From an uncultured Cycloclasticus sp. (GTDB lineage: Bacteria > Pseudomonadota > Gammaproteobacteria > Methylococcales > Cycloclasticaceae), in the NCBI GenBank assembly GCA_913057515.1, contig CAJXOJ010000001.1:124001-188000 (forward strand): a DNA stretch of 64,000 bases, written 5' to 3'. Below are positions 17,109 through 26,300 of this stretch, one piece after another (within the stretch, counting starts at the first letter, position 1; each line of letters begins with the position of its first letter). The notes under the pieces were generated by a model that was not told the DNA's origin, searched no databases, and was given only the letters and a program-made list of their open reading frames with translations. The position numbers were made by a program, and so were the translations under genes.

Positions 17109-17836
17109 TAATGAGCAACCTTCTTTATCGCCCAAGCTCCCCCATTTGACTTAGAGACCATTTCTGATGTTAGACCTGTCAGTAAGCTAAGAAAAGCCAA
17201 TGAATCAACCTCATCATTACTCTCCGTTCCAATTGCTTTGTTATGAACTTGTTCAAGTAAATAAGGCTCCCCCTGTGAACGGCTTAAAACCACAGCAACC
17301 GCATAAGGAAAAGGGAGGCTAGAACAAAAAGGCCGATATAACTCTGGCAAGGGCATATCATAAATAACACACAGCACCTTCTCCGCTGTTTGTAATTGAC
17401 CGACCGACTCAAGTATAGAATTTACAACCAAACCATCCATTGCTGAGATAGCCGTTACATTAGATGTGTTTTTACAAAAGATGGTATAAAGCCCAGCCAC
17501 TGCATTATGAACAGCTAAGGTAAAGCCCTTTGGCGACATAGGCTCATCTTTTCCCATTTCCTCAAGTAAGGATAATGTTAAACCAGTATCCCCATGTCTT
17601 GAAGAAAAAACACTAGGAACACACTCACCTTCCACCCCTAATGCTAAGACCACCTCTAACGCTGGTTTACCTAGTGTAGTTAGTCGCCTACGTAACAAAG
17701 GAGGTATTTGTTTTAGTGAATCTTTCCCAAATAAAGGGGCAATCGGATGGCGATTTAACAACCAGCTTTTCCAGTCTTCTTCCTTTATAAGATCAGGGGC
17801 TATGGCCGCCCATGATTGGATTTTAAACGTAAGCAC
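17108..17836 (-). CDS. Chain-length-factor-like ketosynthase partner (ApeC-like)
   Basis: A 242-aa protein matching the short 'beta-ketoacyl synthase chain length factor' family (Ketoacyl-synt_2). LTFKIQSWAAIAP opens the protein. SSRHGDTGLTLSLLEEM and HNAVAGLYTIF follow, and TAISAMDGLVVNSILE occupies the position of the KS nucleophile elbow with no Cys. The C-terminal KS half is absent, as is normal for this family. It should pair with the active KS (ApeO-like, 2628) and set chain length. It is the first gene of the minus-strand cluster, with start GTG 17836 and AAGGG upstream, and it faces a shared divergent control region. Confidence 0.82.
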   Translation of the reverse strand: MLTFKIQSWAAIAPDLIKEEDWKSWLLNRHPIAPLFGKDSLKQIPPLLRRRLTTLGKPALEVVLALGVEGECVPSVFSSRHGDTGLTLSLLEEMGKDEPMSPKGFTLAVHNAVAGLYTIFCKNTSNVTAISAMDGLVVNSILESVGQLQTAEKVLCVIYDMPLPELYRPFCSSLPFPYAVAVVLSRSQGEPYLLEQVHNKAIGTESNDEVDSLAFLSLLTGLTSEMVSKSNGGAWAIKKVAH

Positions 17837-17911
17837 TAACAGTTACCCTTATTTACAAACTCTAAAAATACTAGCACATACTTCCTTTACAAAGTGTCCA
17901 GTACAAACTTT

Positions 17912-17928
17912 ATTGGCAACTTGCCAAT
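17912..17928. promoter_or_regulatory. Perfect 17-bp palindrome, candidate operator of the pigment locus
   Basis: ATTGGCAA-C-TTGCCAAT is an uninterrupted 8-bp inverted repeat around one central base. It lies in the 183-bp gap between the divergent aryl polyene operon and the secreted-protein/PPTase pair. It is followed by no T-run, so it is more like a protein-binding site than a terminator. On the minus strand, TTGTAC-17-AAGTAT begins just downstream of it, placing the palindrome next to a possible -35. Confidence 0.55.
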
Positions 17929-17948
17929 TTATGACAAATCATAACACT

Positions 17949-17977
17949 TTCCACCCATACAAGACTCGACGTACAAT
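17949..17977 (+). promoter_or_regulatory. Candidate promoter for the secreted-protein/PPTase pair
   Basis: TTCCAC (17949-17954), a 17-bp spacer, and TACAAT (17972-17977) lie 43 bp upstream of the ATG at 18020, which has GGAG as ribosome site. The -35 is weak. Confidence 0.4.
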
Positions 17978-18019
17978 GACACCGTAAAACGATCTTTAAT
18001 AATCACGGAGTTATACAAC

Positions 18020-18460
18020 ATGAAGTTTATAAGCATTTTATTCTCACTCTCATTAATCCTAATCACAATGCCCGCTCATAGTCGCGACACAACATTAATG
18101 CTACCCATACAAGATGCATTAGAAACGTCTACATTCAAAAACGCATTAGACCCATCAATAAAACTATATTTTGGCAAACAATCACACCCTAGAATCCTTA
18201 AGTCATTAGGTACATTCCCAACAAATAATAAAACAAATGCATTCAATAAAACGGATGAAGCTGCTTGCCAATGGGTATTCCTATCCGGCTTATTATCTCT
18301 TCAAAACCGTGCTAAAAGAGAAGGTGGGAATGCTGTCGTTAACATTTCAAGTTATTATAAAAAGAAAACTGTTAGCAGCAAAACGAAGTTCGAGTGCCAT
18401 GCGGGGGCGTTTATAGCCGGTGCCGCTCTGATCGGTAAAGTCGTAAAAGTTGCCAAATAA
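18020..18460 (+). CDS. Secreted small protein linked to aryl polyene loci
   Basis: A 146-aa exported protein with signal peptide MKFISILFSLSLILITMPAHS, cleaved near residue 21. The mature part contains LPIQDALETSTFKNALDPSIKLYFGKQ, two Cys (AACQWVF, FECHAG) and a Gly-rich tail GAFIAGAALIGKVVKVAK. Related proteins next to phosphopantetheinyl transferases in APE clusters are often carried in databases under the misleading name 'excinuclease ATPase subunit'. Nothing in this sequence supports a DNA-repair function. The role is unknown. It is divergent from the main operon and overlaps the PPTase frame by 11 nt. Confidence 0.72.
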   Translation: MKFISILFSLSLILITMPAHSRDTTLMLPIQDALETSTFKNALDPSIKLYFGKQSHPRILKSLGTFPTNNKTNAFNKTDEAACQWVFLSGLLSLQNRAKREGGNAVVNISSYYKKKTVSSKTKFECHAGAFIAGAALIGKVVKVAK

Positions 18461-19133
18461 GGCTTATCATAAGGCAGAATTAATTTTATGGCTGGCGCAC
18501 GTTGAGGATAATACATACCTCTTAGAACAGGAAACAATAAAGCTTCTCAGTTTTTCTGAGAAGCAACAGCTAAACGCAATAAAAAGCATTAAAAGAAAGC
18601 GCGAGTTTTTGCTCAGTCGTGCCTTAATGCGCCACGCACTCACTCAGCAATACGGTTTAGCAACGAGCGAGTGGACGTTCGTTTATAAAAAAGGCGCTGC
18701 TCCGTGCATTAGCAATATACCCTCTGGCACATATTGCAGTCTCGCTCATAGTGAAGGGGCTATTTGCTTTGTTACCTCGCTTTTCCCAATTGGAATAGAC
18801 ATAGAGAACAGCACTAAAAAAAGGAACTTCATTGAGTTAGCCAACGGATTTATGAATGATAAAGAAATTGAACACCTTCATAACTGCAAAACTGATGATG
18901 ACATAGCTACTGTTTTTTATAGAACATGGTGCGCTAAAGAAGCGTTTTATAAAGCAACTGGAAAAAGCCTAGCTGCTCAGGATAAAAACTCATCAATATT
19001 CGACTATCCAAACAACCATTCTAACTGGCATCTAATGGAGATCAACTTGGAGCCATTTTTGCTAGCCATTGCAATTCATGAAGAATCACCACTGGTTACT
19101 AAAAAGTACCTTACAATAAAGAGCGGCATTTAA
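18450..19133 (+). CDS. Sfp-type 4'-phosphopantetheinyl transferase
   Basis: A 227-aa enzyme that transfers phosphopantetheine from CoA to Ser of carrier proteins. The Mg-binding motif FPIGIDIE is at 112-119, with WCAKEAFYKATGKSL further on, plus the CoA-contact RKREFLLSRALMRHAL and SLAHSEGAI. The start is TTG 18450, overlapping the preceding gene by 11 nt. No in-frame ATG exists before the conserved region, so the rare start codon is probably real. It is presumed to activate the two ACPs at 15817 and 16082. Confidence 0.88.
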   Translation: MPNKAYHKAELILWLAHVEDNTYLLEQETIKLLSFSEKQQLNAIKSIKRKREFLLSRALMRHALTQQYGLATSEWTFVYKKGAAPCISNIPSGTYCSLAHSEGAICFVTSLFPIGIDIENSTKKRNFIELANGFMNDKEIEHLHNCKTDDDIATVFYRTWCAKEAFYKATGKSLAAQDKNSSIFDYPNNHSNWHLMEINLEPFLLAIAIHEESPLVTKKYLTIKSGI

Positions 19134-19224
19134 AAAATCCGCTAGCCTTTATTCATTTATAGCAAATAACTAAAATGGTAATGATTATTTACTGTGATTC
19201 GCCGAGCTTGGCGATAGAGTTACT

Positions 19225-19241
19225 CAGTACCAAAGGTACTG
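19225..19241. terminator. Hairpin between convergent PPTase and msrQ
   Basis: CAGTACC and GGTACTG form a 7-bp stem with AAA loop in the 182-bp gap between converging genes. No T-tract follows on either strand, so it is at most a weak or factor-assisted terminator. It could also be a REP-like element. Confidence 0.3.
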
Positions 19242-19315
19242 TCATCAAATCTTAAGAACATGCGCCAAGCCCTTTGACTGGAATATAACGACCTTAACCC
19301 TAAGCCTTGTTGTTA

Positions 19316-19924
19316 TTAGCCAGAAGTATTTTTTTTCAATATATGCCAGCGAAACATCAATAAGATAACCAGAAAAGCCGTGTAAATAAGTGGCTCTGTA
19401 TAATCAAGTTTTGTTAGCCAAAAAAAGTGTACGACGCCCATTATAGCTATTAGATAAATAGTTCTATGCAATGACACCCATGACGTTCCTAGTCGGCGCA
19501 TCATGCCCGCTGTGGATGTTATCGCAAGTGGTATCAGCATTAAGTACGCGACTAAACCGAGCATAATATATGGGCTCTCTGGTACATCTTGCAGCATATT
19601 ATCAAGGCTCATTGACTGATCTAAAACAAGCCAAACCAACAGATGGAAGCTGGCATAAAAGAACGCGAACAAACCCAACATTCGCCGCAAGCGTATCGGC
19701 CAGGGTGTTTTAAGTAACCGCTGTAAGGGCGACATAGCCAGCGTGATTAACAGGAAACGTAAGGCCCAGTCACCTGTTCTAAAATGCAGGGTTTGAATCG
19801 GTTCTGCACCCAATGAGTCATTAAATCCGTCCCATATAATCAACAAAAATGGCATTAAACAAAGGCTAAAAACGGTCATTTTTAAGCCCTTTAGCTGATA
19901 TCTATTAAAGCCCCTCTTCACCAT
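19316..19924 (-). CDS. msrQ: MsrQ, haem-b membrane subunit of methionine sulfoxide reductase
   Basis: A 202-aa integral membrane protein with about six helices. Conserved features include LHFRTGDWALRFLLITLAMSPLQRLLK, RLRRMLGLFAFFYASFHLLVWL (haem His) and SLHRTIYLIAIMGVVHFFWLTK (second His ligand pair). It passes quinol electrons to periplasmic MsrP, which repairs oxidised methionines in envelope proteins. It lies 15 bp after msrP, its normal partner. Confidence 0.92.
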   Translation of the reverse strand: MVKRGFNRYQLKGLKMTVFSLCLMPFLLIIWDGFNDSLGAEPIQTLHFRTGDWALRFLLITLAMSPLQRLLKTPWPIRLRRMLGLFAFFYASFHLLVWLVLDQSMSLDNMLQDVPESPYIMLGLVAYLMLIPLAITSTAGMMRRLGTSWVSLHRTIYLIAIMGVVHFFWLTKLDYTEPLIYTAFLVILLMFRWHILKKNTSG

Positions 19925-19939
19925 TTGAATAGTACTGTA

Positions 19940-20908
19940 TTAAAAGTAGTGCTGAAGGTTCATACCCTTATATAAATGCGCCACCTGCTCACCGTATCCA
20001 TTAAATAGTTCCGTGTCACGTTTCGGTGTAAATAGCCGTGCGCCAATCACCCTTTCTCGTCGTTGACTCCACCTTGGGTGCGAAACGGCTGGGTTTACAT
20101 TGGCATAAAAGCCGTATTCATGTTTTGCCGATTCATTCCATGAAGTTTTTGGCATCTGCTCCGTAAACCTTATTTTAACGATGGACTTAATACTTTTAAA
20201 ACCATATTTCCAGGGCACAATTAAGCGTAATGGCGCACCATTTTGATTTGGCATCTCTTCGCCATATAAGCCTGTTGCCATAAGTGTTAACGGATTCATG
20301 GCCTCGTCCATTCTCAAGCCTTCTACATAGGGCCATTTTAGCGTACGGCTTTTTTGCCCCGGCATTTGTTCAGGATCATATAGCGTTGTAAATTCAACAT
20401 ACTTAGCTTTTGAAGTAGGCTGCATTTGCTTAATCAACTCGGCTAATGAAAACCCAATCCATGGCACCACCATCGACCATGCTTCGACACAGCGCAAACG
20501 GTAAATTCGCTCTTCAAGTTGTTGCCGCTTTAAAATATCCTCCAAATCATAAATGCCTGGCTTAGCCACTTCGCCTTCAACCGTTACGCTCCATGGCTTT
20601 GTTTTAAGCAAATGCGCTCGCCTAGCGGGATCACCTTTGCCCGTGCCAAATTCATAAAAATTATTGTAAGTTGTTACATGCTCATAGGGCGTTGGCTTCT
20701 CTTTAATTGAGAAGCGGCTCGTCCCGTAATCTTCAATCTTATGACCCGCCCATAAAGTACTCGGCGCTAAGCCCGCCGCTAACATCGCTGTAGAACTTTG
20801 CGCTAAAAATTGTCGACGTGATGCCGATATTATTGCTCGACTGTTATCAAACGCTTGTTTAGGCGTTACATCATTATCTGTTAATAATAGCGATTTTTTA
20901 ATCAACAT
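19940..20908 (-). CDS. msrP: MsrP, periplasmic molybdopterin methionine sulfoxide reductase
   Basis: A 322-aa molybdoenzyme exported by Tat: [21 protein letters not shown] is the twin-arginine signal. The molybdenum-ligating Cys is in [16 protein letters not shown], and [20 protein letters not shown] is another family block. ATG 20908 is taken as start because AAAGGA lies directly upstream at proper spacing; an ATG 18 bp earlier (20926) has none. With MsrQ it reduces both diastereomers of methionine sulfoxide in the periplasm. Confidence 0.93.
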   Translation of the reverse strand: MLIKKSLLLTDNDVTPKQAFDNSRAIISASRRQFLAQSSTAMLAAGLAPSTLWAGHKIEDYGTSRFSIKEKPTPYEHVTTYNNFYEFGTGKGDPARRAHLLKTKPWSVTVEGEVAKPGIYDLEDILKRQQLEERIYRLRCVEAWSMVVPWIGFSLAELIKQMQPTSKAKYVEFTTLYDPEQMPGQKSRTLKWPYVEGLRMDEAMNPLTLMATGLYGEEMPNQNGAPLRLIVPWKYGFKSIKSIVKIRFTEQMPKTSWNESAKHEYGFYANVNPAVSHPRWSQRRERVIGARLFTPKRDTELFNGYGEQVAHLYKGMNLQHYF

Positions 20909-21052
20909 GAGCTGTCCTTTTTTCATTGCTTAAAGAGATAGAGCTTACCGCACTACAAAACCTTTTATACATAAAAAACGGTACCTATACAGCTGCCTTT
21001 TATGTTGATGTTAGCCACTCACTATTTCCACTAAATTACTGACTGCTTAGCG

Positions 21053-22378
21053 TTATTTACTAGTACGTTTCTCATGATTTTTTATGAAGAAAACGGCCAG
21101 TGCTGTAAAAAAGCACAGCGCACCAAACACAATAAAGTTAACATTCAAGCCAAAGGATGCAGCCACGAGGGCACCTGCCACCAGTGGCCCAACAATTGAA
21201 CCTAATCGACCTATCCCTAACGCCCAACCAACACCGGTGGAGCGAATATGAGTTGGGTACATATAACTGCTGAGCGCATTCAAGCTCACTTGACCGCCTA
21301 CAATAAAGAGACCAGCAAAAAAGGACAGTATCATCACCATACTAAGTGATGAACCAAATTGACCGACCGCCATCATGCTGATTCCAGCCAATATAAAGCA
21401 AATTGTTAATACTTTCTTTGAACCCCAGTGAGGAATGATTTTAGCTAATATAAAGGGAGAAATTGCCCCACCGATATTCAAAATAACAACCGTTTTAGTT
21501 GCCTCGCTTAACTGATAACCAGCCTCTACTAACAATGTTGGAATCCAGCTATATAGGAAATAAGCCACCATTAAGTTGCAGAAAAATACCGCCCATATCA
21601 ACAAGGTATCCATATACCGCCCTTCCATAAACAAGGCTTTTACGGGAAAGTGTTTCTCAACAGGGTGATGATGAAATACGCTGTCTTCCTTAATATCGTG
21701 CCGACGTTCTATCTTTTTTGCAATGCTACACAGCAACTTGTCATTATCATTGTCATGTTCTACTAAAAACCGAGGTGATTCGGGTAAGAAAAGTATTAAT
21801 ATTGGAACCAATAATAAGGGCATGATTCCACCCACGTAAAATAAAGAAGGCCAACCATACGCTGGAATAATCTCTGCGGCCACTAAGCCCCCCGTTATAC
21901 CACCAATTGGCATACCAAGAAAAATCACGGCAATGGCAATATTCCTCTGGCGAGTTGATACATATTCGGTCATCAGTGCCATAGCATTTGGCATTGCCCC
22001 ACCTAAGCCAAGACCAGTAAGAAATCGCAGCAGAACAAGGTCATTATAGTTATCGATGAAGCCCGTCAGTAAGGTACATAAACCAAATACAAATACACTG
22101 AAAATAACGGCATAACGTCGACCAAACTTATCACCAACCGGCCCTAATATTAGCGCGCCTAACATCATTCCGAACAAGCCCGCTGAGAAAACATAACCGA
22201 GCTCGCTTTTAGGTATCCCAAGCGCCTCACTAAGGTTGGGCGCAGCGAAGGCAATCGCCAATATATCAAAGCCATCAAAAATAATAATAAGTGCGCAAAA
22301 AAACATCACCAGTCGTTGAAAAGAACCCAGTGGGTTTTCTTCGATAATGGCGGCCATATCTAATGCTTTATCACTCAT
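21053..22378 (-). CDS. MFS transporter, aromatic acid:H+ symporter (AAHS) type
   Basis: A 441-aa 12-TM permease. The conserved MFS loop is GPVGDKFGRRYAVIFSV between TM2 and TM3, and RFLTGLGLGGAMPNAMALMTEY follows, as in PcaK/BenK-type carriers. DGFDILAIAFAAPNL in TM1 carries the DGxD motif typical of the AAHS group. The probable substrate is an aromatic or related organic acid; which one is not determined. Its ATG overlaps the stop of the DUF5519-like gene by 4 nt, so the two are co-translated. Confidence 0.85.
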   Translation of the reverse strand: MSDKALDMAAIIEENPLGSFQRLVMFFCALIIIFDGFDILAIAFAAPNLSEALGIPKSELGYVFSAGLFGMMLGALILGPVGDKFGRRYAVIFSVFVFGLCTLLTGFIDNYNDLVLLRFLTGLGLGGAMPNAMALMTEYVSTRQRNIAIAVIFLGMPIGGITGGLVAAEIIPAYGWPSLFYVGGIMPLLLVPILILFLPESPRFLVEHDNDNDKLLCSIAKKIERRHDIKEDSVFHHHPVEKHFPVKALFMEGRYMDTLLIWAVFFCNLMVAYFLYSWIPTLLVEAGYQLSEATKTVVILNIGGAISPFILAKIIPHWGSKKVLTICFILAGISMMAVGQFGSSLSMVMILSFFAGLFIVGGQVSLNALSSYMYPTHIRSTGVGWALGIGRLGSIVGPLVAGALVAASFGLNVNFIVFGALCFFTALAVFFIKNHEKRTSK

Positions 22379-22851
22379 GACGCAACTCCCGAAGCAGCTT
22401 TAGCATTCATCAATGAGGCATCAACTATCTTCAGCACCGTATCCATTTCTTCAATATTTCTTGGCGCATAAACTAGCGCAATCGTGTCAGGAATAGGGCC
22501 TTTTCCCGCAAGTGGGTGTTGTTCGCCCCATTGACTATCAACGACTGTCTTAAAATCGCCTTCAGATAAGGCCACATGTAAACTTCCATCATAAGCTGGA
22601 TGAATATGCGCAAACTCACGACCGATCATAAAACCGCTAGCACAATTACATGCCTGATCTTCGTTTAACCAAAGCGCTTCTGCACCTGGCACAGAAATAA
22701 TGCTGGGGCGGCGGCTCACCTCATCAAAATGGAATAACTTATCTTTAAATAACTGATGACACTCAGCACTTGGAGTTTGCGTTAATTGTTCATGTGGGTT
22801 GGTATTCGTCGTTTCTGGACGTTCGCCTTCTCGGGTAGGTATATTCAACAT
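22375..22851 (-). CDS. DUF5519 ('luciferase'-domain) family protein
   Basis: A 158-aa soluble protein. SVPGAEALWLNE, EFAHIHPAYDGSLHVALSEGDFKTVVDSQWGEQHPLAG and LVYAPRNIEEMDTVLKIVDAS match the small family annotated as DUF5519 or 'luciferase/phospholipase'. HIHP with the following DGSLH is its hallmark. Function is not known; the luciferase label comes from a distant fungal similarity. It is coupled to the downstream AAHS-type carrier, which suggests a joint role in handling a small organic acid. Confidence 0.7.
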   Translation of the reverse strand: MLNIPTREGERPETTNTNPHEQLTQTPSAECHQLFKDKLFHFDEVSRRPSIISVPGAEALWLNEDQACNCASGFMIGREFAHIHPAYDGSLHVALSEGDFKTVVDSQWGEQHPLAGKGPIPDTIALVYAPRNIEEMDTVLKIVDASLMNAKAASGVAS

Positions 22852-22905
22852 GTTCTGCCTTATATTATAATTTTAATCCAACAATAACTTAGCTTACACT
22901 AACTC

Positions 22906-23079
22906 ATGAGTCGTTATCGACCCCCAGCAGCACCAAAATCCCCTTATATTACTAAAAACGGCTTTCAGCAATTACAAGCCGAAGAAAAAACCTTATGGTT
23001 AAAACGTCGAAAGGTCGTCACAGCATTATCCGCTGCCGCTGCCGCTGAGGGTAATCGGTCAGAAAATGCAGAGCAGTAG
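22906..23079 (+). pseudogene. greB: greB 5' fragment (resident copy, truncated)
   Basis: 57 codons opening MSRYRPPAAPKSPYITKNGF, the unmistakable N-terminus of a GreB transcript-cleavage factor. It runs through the basic/acidic coiled-coil start to GNRSENAEQ and then stops (TAG 23077). Normal GreB is about 160 aa and continues ENAEYIYGKK. The missing C-terminal half reappears in the same orientation at 36983-37294, so this looks like the left stub of a gene split by inserted DNA. A 6-bp inverted repeat GCAGAG/CTCTGC straddles the break. Confidence 0.85.
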
Positions 23080-23389
23080 CAAGAACTCTGCCCTTCAGAT
23101 TAACCTACTAATAATTGTGTACAATCAATAAAATAGAAATAGCACCAGACTACTAGCCTACATACTATTTGCAGAAAATAGCGTGAAGTCCCAATTCCAC
23201 TGCTAACCTATATAAATACAACATATATTTGGTCCCAGTTAGGTCCTTATGAATACACTCTCTCGACAAATGCATCAACCACCTCGCTAAATTGATAGCA
23301 CCTAAAGCATTGCTAACAGGAATAAGCACAGTATCGACTCAGCTCATTCCCCAGACATGAGTAACTATAAAACGAGTTAGCAAACACCA
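23080..23389. other. Intergenic, left edge of the greB-interrupting segment
   Basis: About 310 bp between the greB stub and the stop of the OmpA-domain gene. I see no gene, tRNA-like sequence or recognisable transposon end. No T-rich hairpin follows the OmpA-domain gene. Confidence 0.5.
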
Positions 23390-26300
23390 CTACCACTTCC
23401 CAATCACATTAAAGAACACTCCATTATTGTCATAATCTAGGTCAGTTAAATTGTCAGAGAAATCCGTGAAATTGTAGCCCACACCCGCTTTAACGTTCTC
23501 TCCAAAGTGGCGATAAATAGCGGCAAGAAAACCCACCCTTCTATCCTCTGCTTCATCAACATCAAGGATACGTCCCTCAATAAGGGCATCCCAATGTCTC
23601 ACAACATGCCAATCCAAGCGCAAAACCCCTAACTGGGCCGTACTTTTAAACCAATCACCATCCCCGCGCCCTGCACGAAGTTCTCCTACACGAACAGCGT
23701 ATTTACCACCCAGCGACCAACGAGGTGTTAAGTCATAGGTTGCATCAACCGCAAATACATGGCTACGCTGTTCAAATTCATTTTGTAACCCACCGGCCGT
23801 AAACTGATCTGATGGTGCTTGGTCAGCTAAATACTTGTACTCTAACAACGCATTAAACCGATCATTATCTACTGGGCGATAAGCATACCCCGCGATAGCT
23901 TCAATAAAGTCTGCATCAAAAGTACTCCCATCGCTACTATCACTAATTGCAAAGTCCAGTTGTAAACGCATCCTCCAATCCGGATCCAACATATAAGCTA
24001 AGTGGTTCTGAGAGAGCCAGTTATGACGAACGCTTCCATCATTATTGTCCCGTCGAAACTCAAAGTTACCCCCATACTTCACATCATTACGCACATAGTC
24101 TGCTGAAATACTCGCCGCACGACGCTGAATTTCACTGCTATCTGTATTGATATGCCCATTTTCAATCGCAAGGCCAAATTTCCACTCCTCATTGGGTGTT
24201 AAATCCACACCATATGAATGTGTTAACCCTTCACCATTATCACCGTGCAGCAACTGCTCCTCACCGTAAACACTCACCCAATCAGAGTAGCGGGTACGCA
24301 TTCCTGATACCAGTTTACCCTGTCTATTTCCAATGCCACTATTGGCATTGTCAGGATCCAGCGCATAATTCAGATACGTAGTCGTACGGTCTGACAAACG
24401 ATAATCTGCACCCATTAGTACGCCAAAACCTCCACTGCCTGAAGAGCCCTCGGCTTTAAGCCCTAGGCGGTCATTAAGTTGGTAGTGCCCACCAACACCT
24501 GCGCGATTATTTTTATTTCGGTCACCACTACGGTGGATGGTTCCTTGGCCAAAACCGTAGACGCCCCAGTCATGATCAATCCCATAATCAGCCTGAATAA
24601 CTAGGTCTGCACGATTTCCATCATTATTATTGCTACTACTCACGATACCACCGTTATCTTCACGACTATCTGCTCGTAGACCAGCACTGACTGACCAATT
24701 ATCACTAATCGTATGACGCACATTTGCTTCAGCAACCTCTTTATCGATACCATCATTCTGGTTTGTTAAATCAAGCTTAATATCGAGTTTGTCTTTTTCT
24801 GTTAAAGGTAAACTAATGCTTCCACCAAACTGTTTTGTATCGTAATTCGTTAGCTGTCCGGGAGCCGAAAAGCCCTCACCACGGCTACGTAAATAAACAT
24901 GGCCTTTGCCATCTATTTCAAAGCCTAAGTCAGTAAACTTGAAACCACTTTCCAGTTGGTAGGCATCAGCTGATTGCTTATTAGTGGGCGTGATAGCTGT
25001 TGGACTAAAACTTAAACCACCATCTAGGGAGTTAGTGGACCCTACACCTGGGCCTTCTGTTTTTGCTGCTTCTAACCGAAGGTATGTATCTGCCGTTTTG
25101 CGGTATAGAAAGTCAATTCCAGAGAGGTTCTGATCCTGCTCTAATCGTTGCTGGTGTGAACCAGTAATACCCAGCCTGACTGAATCATTCAACCAATGTG
25201 TTACTCTGCCGCCTACAGCCAAATCACTAAAATCAGATAGATCACCAACATACTCATAATCAACAACTAAATAGACCGGATGTCCTGAATAGCTTCCTGC
25301 CCGAACCAACTGGCTGTCATCTGCTGTTGAGGGAAGTGGGCGTGTTAATAAAATCCGCCCTTGAGTAGCACTCTCTTGATAGTCTTGCCCAGCAACCAAC
25401 ATGTTCACACTAAGGACAATACCAGAATCTTTATCACGTACCTCTACCTGAACACGCTCTGAGCCTGTGACGATATCTTGATGTTCAAGATAGTAGAGGG
25501 AACCACCTGTGCCACGAAAATCATCTCGTGCCGCCTGAGTTCCAGGTTCAGCTGCGAATAGGTTTATATGCGTATTGCTTTCACTACGTGATGTAAATGA
25601 TTCACTCTTCCAGTCGATAACTGCCCCATACAAGGCTCGATTAATCTGTGCCAAATCGGTTTCTTGTTGAACAATCTTAAAGTTCCCCCACATTGCGTGC
25701 GAGCGCTCATCTTCAATCTTCGCGTAAAACTTGCCTTGTGTTGGCGCATCTTCAACTAACGTACTGTCATCGCCATACGTTGGGTAATAGGCCGTATCAT
25801 CAAGACGGCGTAACAAACTTCGTGGGTCTTTATCCATGAATGTCGAGAACAGGTCTTCTAATGGCTGCTCTCGTGTATCAGCACTCGCCGTCACGGTATA
25901 TTTATCGCGCCACTTTCCTTTCGTATAAAAAGCAAGACGACCATCAACGAAACTATGGTCACTTAGGTGCTGTTTATCCTTTGTTACCTCTATAGCTGCA
26001 CCATCTGTTTTGTAACGTCCTGCTGTCAAATCAACAAGGCCGACATAAAACCAGTCTTGCGTTTTAAATTCAATATCCCGCCAATATAAAACACCATTAT
26101 TTTTATCATCAAGAGCCGCTACTTCAATAGTATGACGACCATTAGGCACAATTTGTTGGGCTACAAACTTCCTATTGCTCCCAATAGGGACAGGTTTACC
26201 CATAAAGTAAATATTTTGCTCCACTGGTATTGAGCTACCGCTAATCGTCACCGTACCCCCTTGCACCGGAATACTTTGCTTCTCTAAGCGTGTTTTTCCG

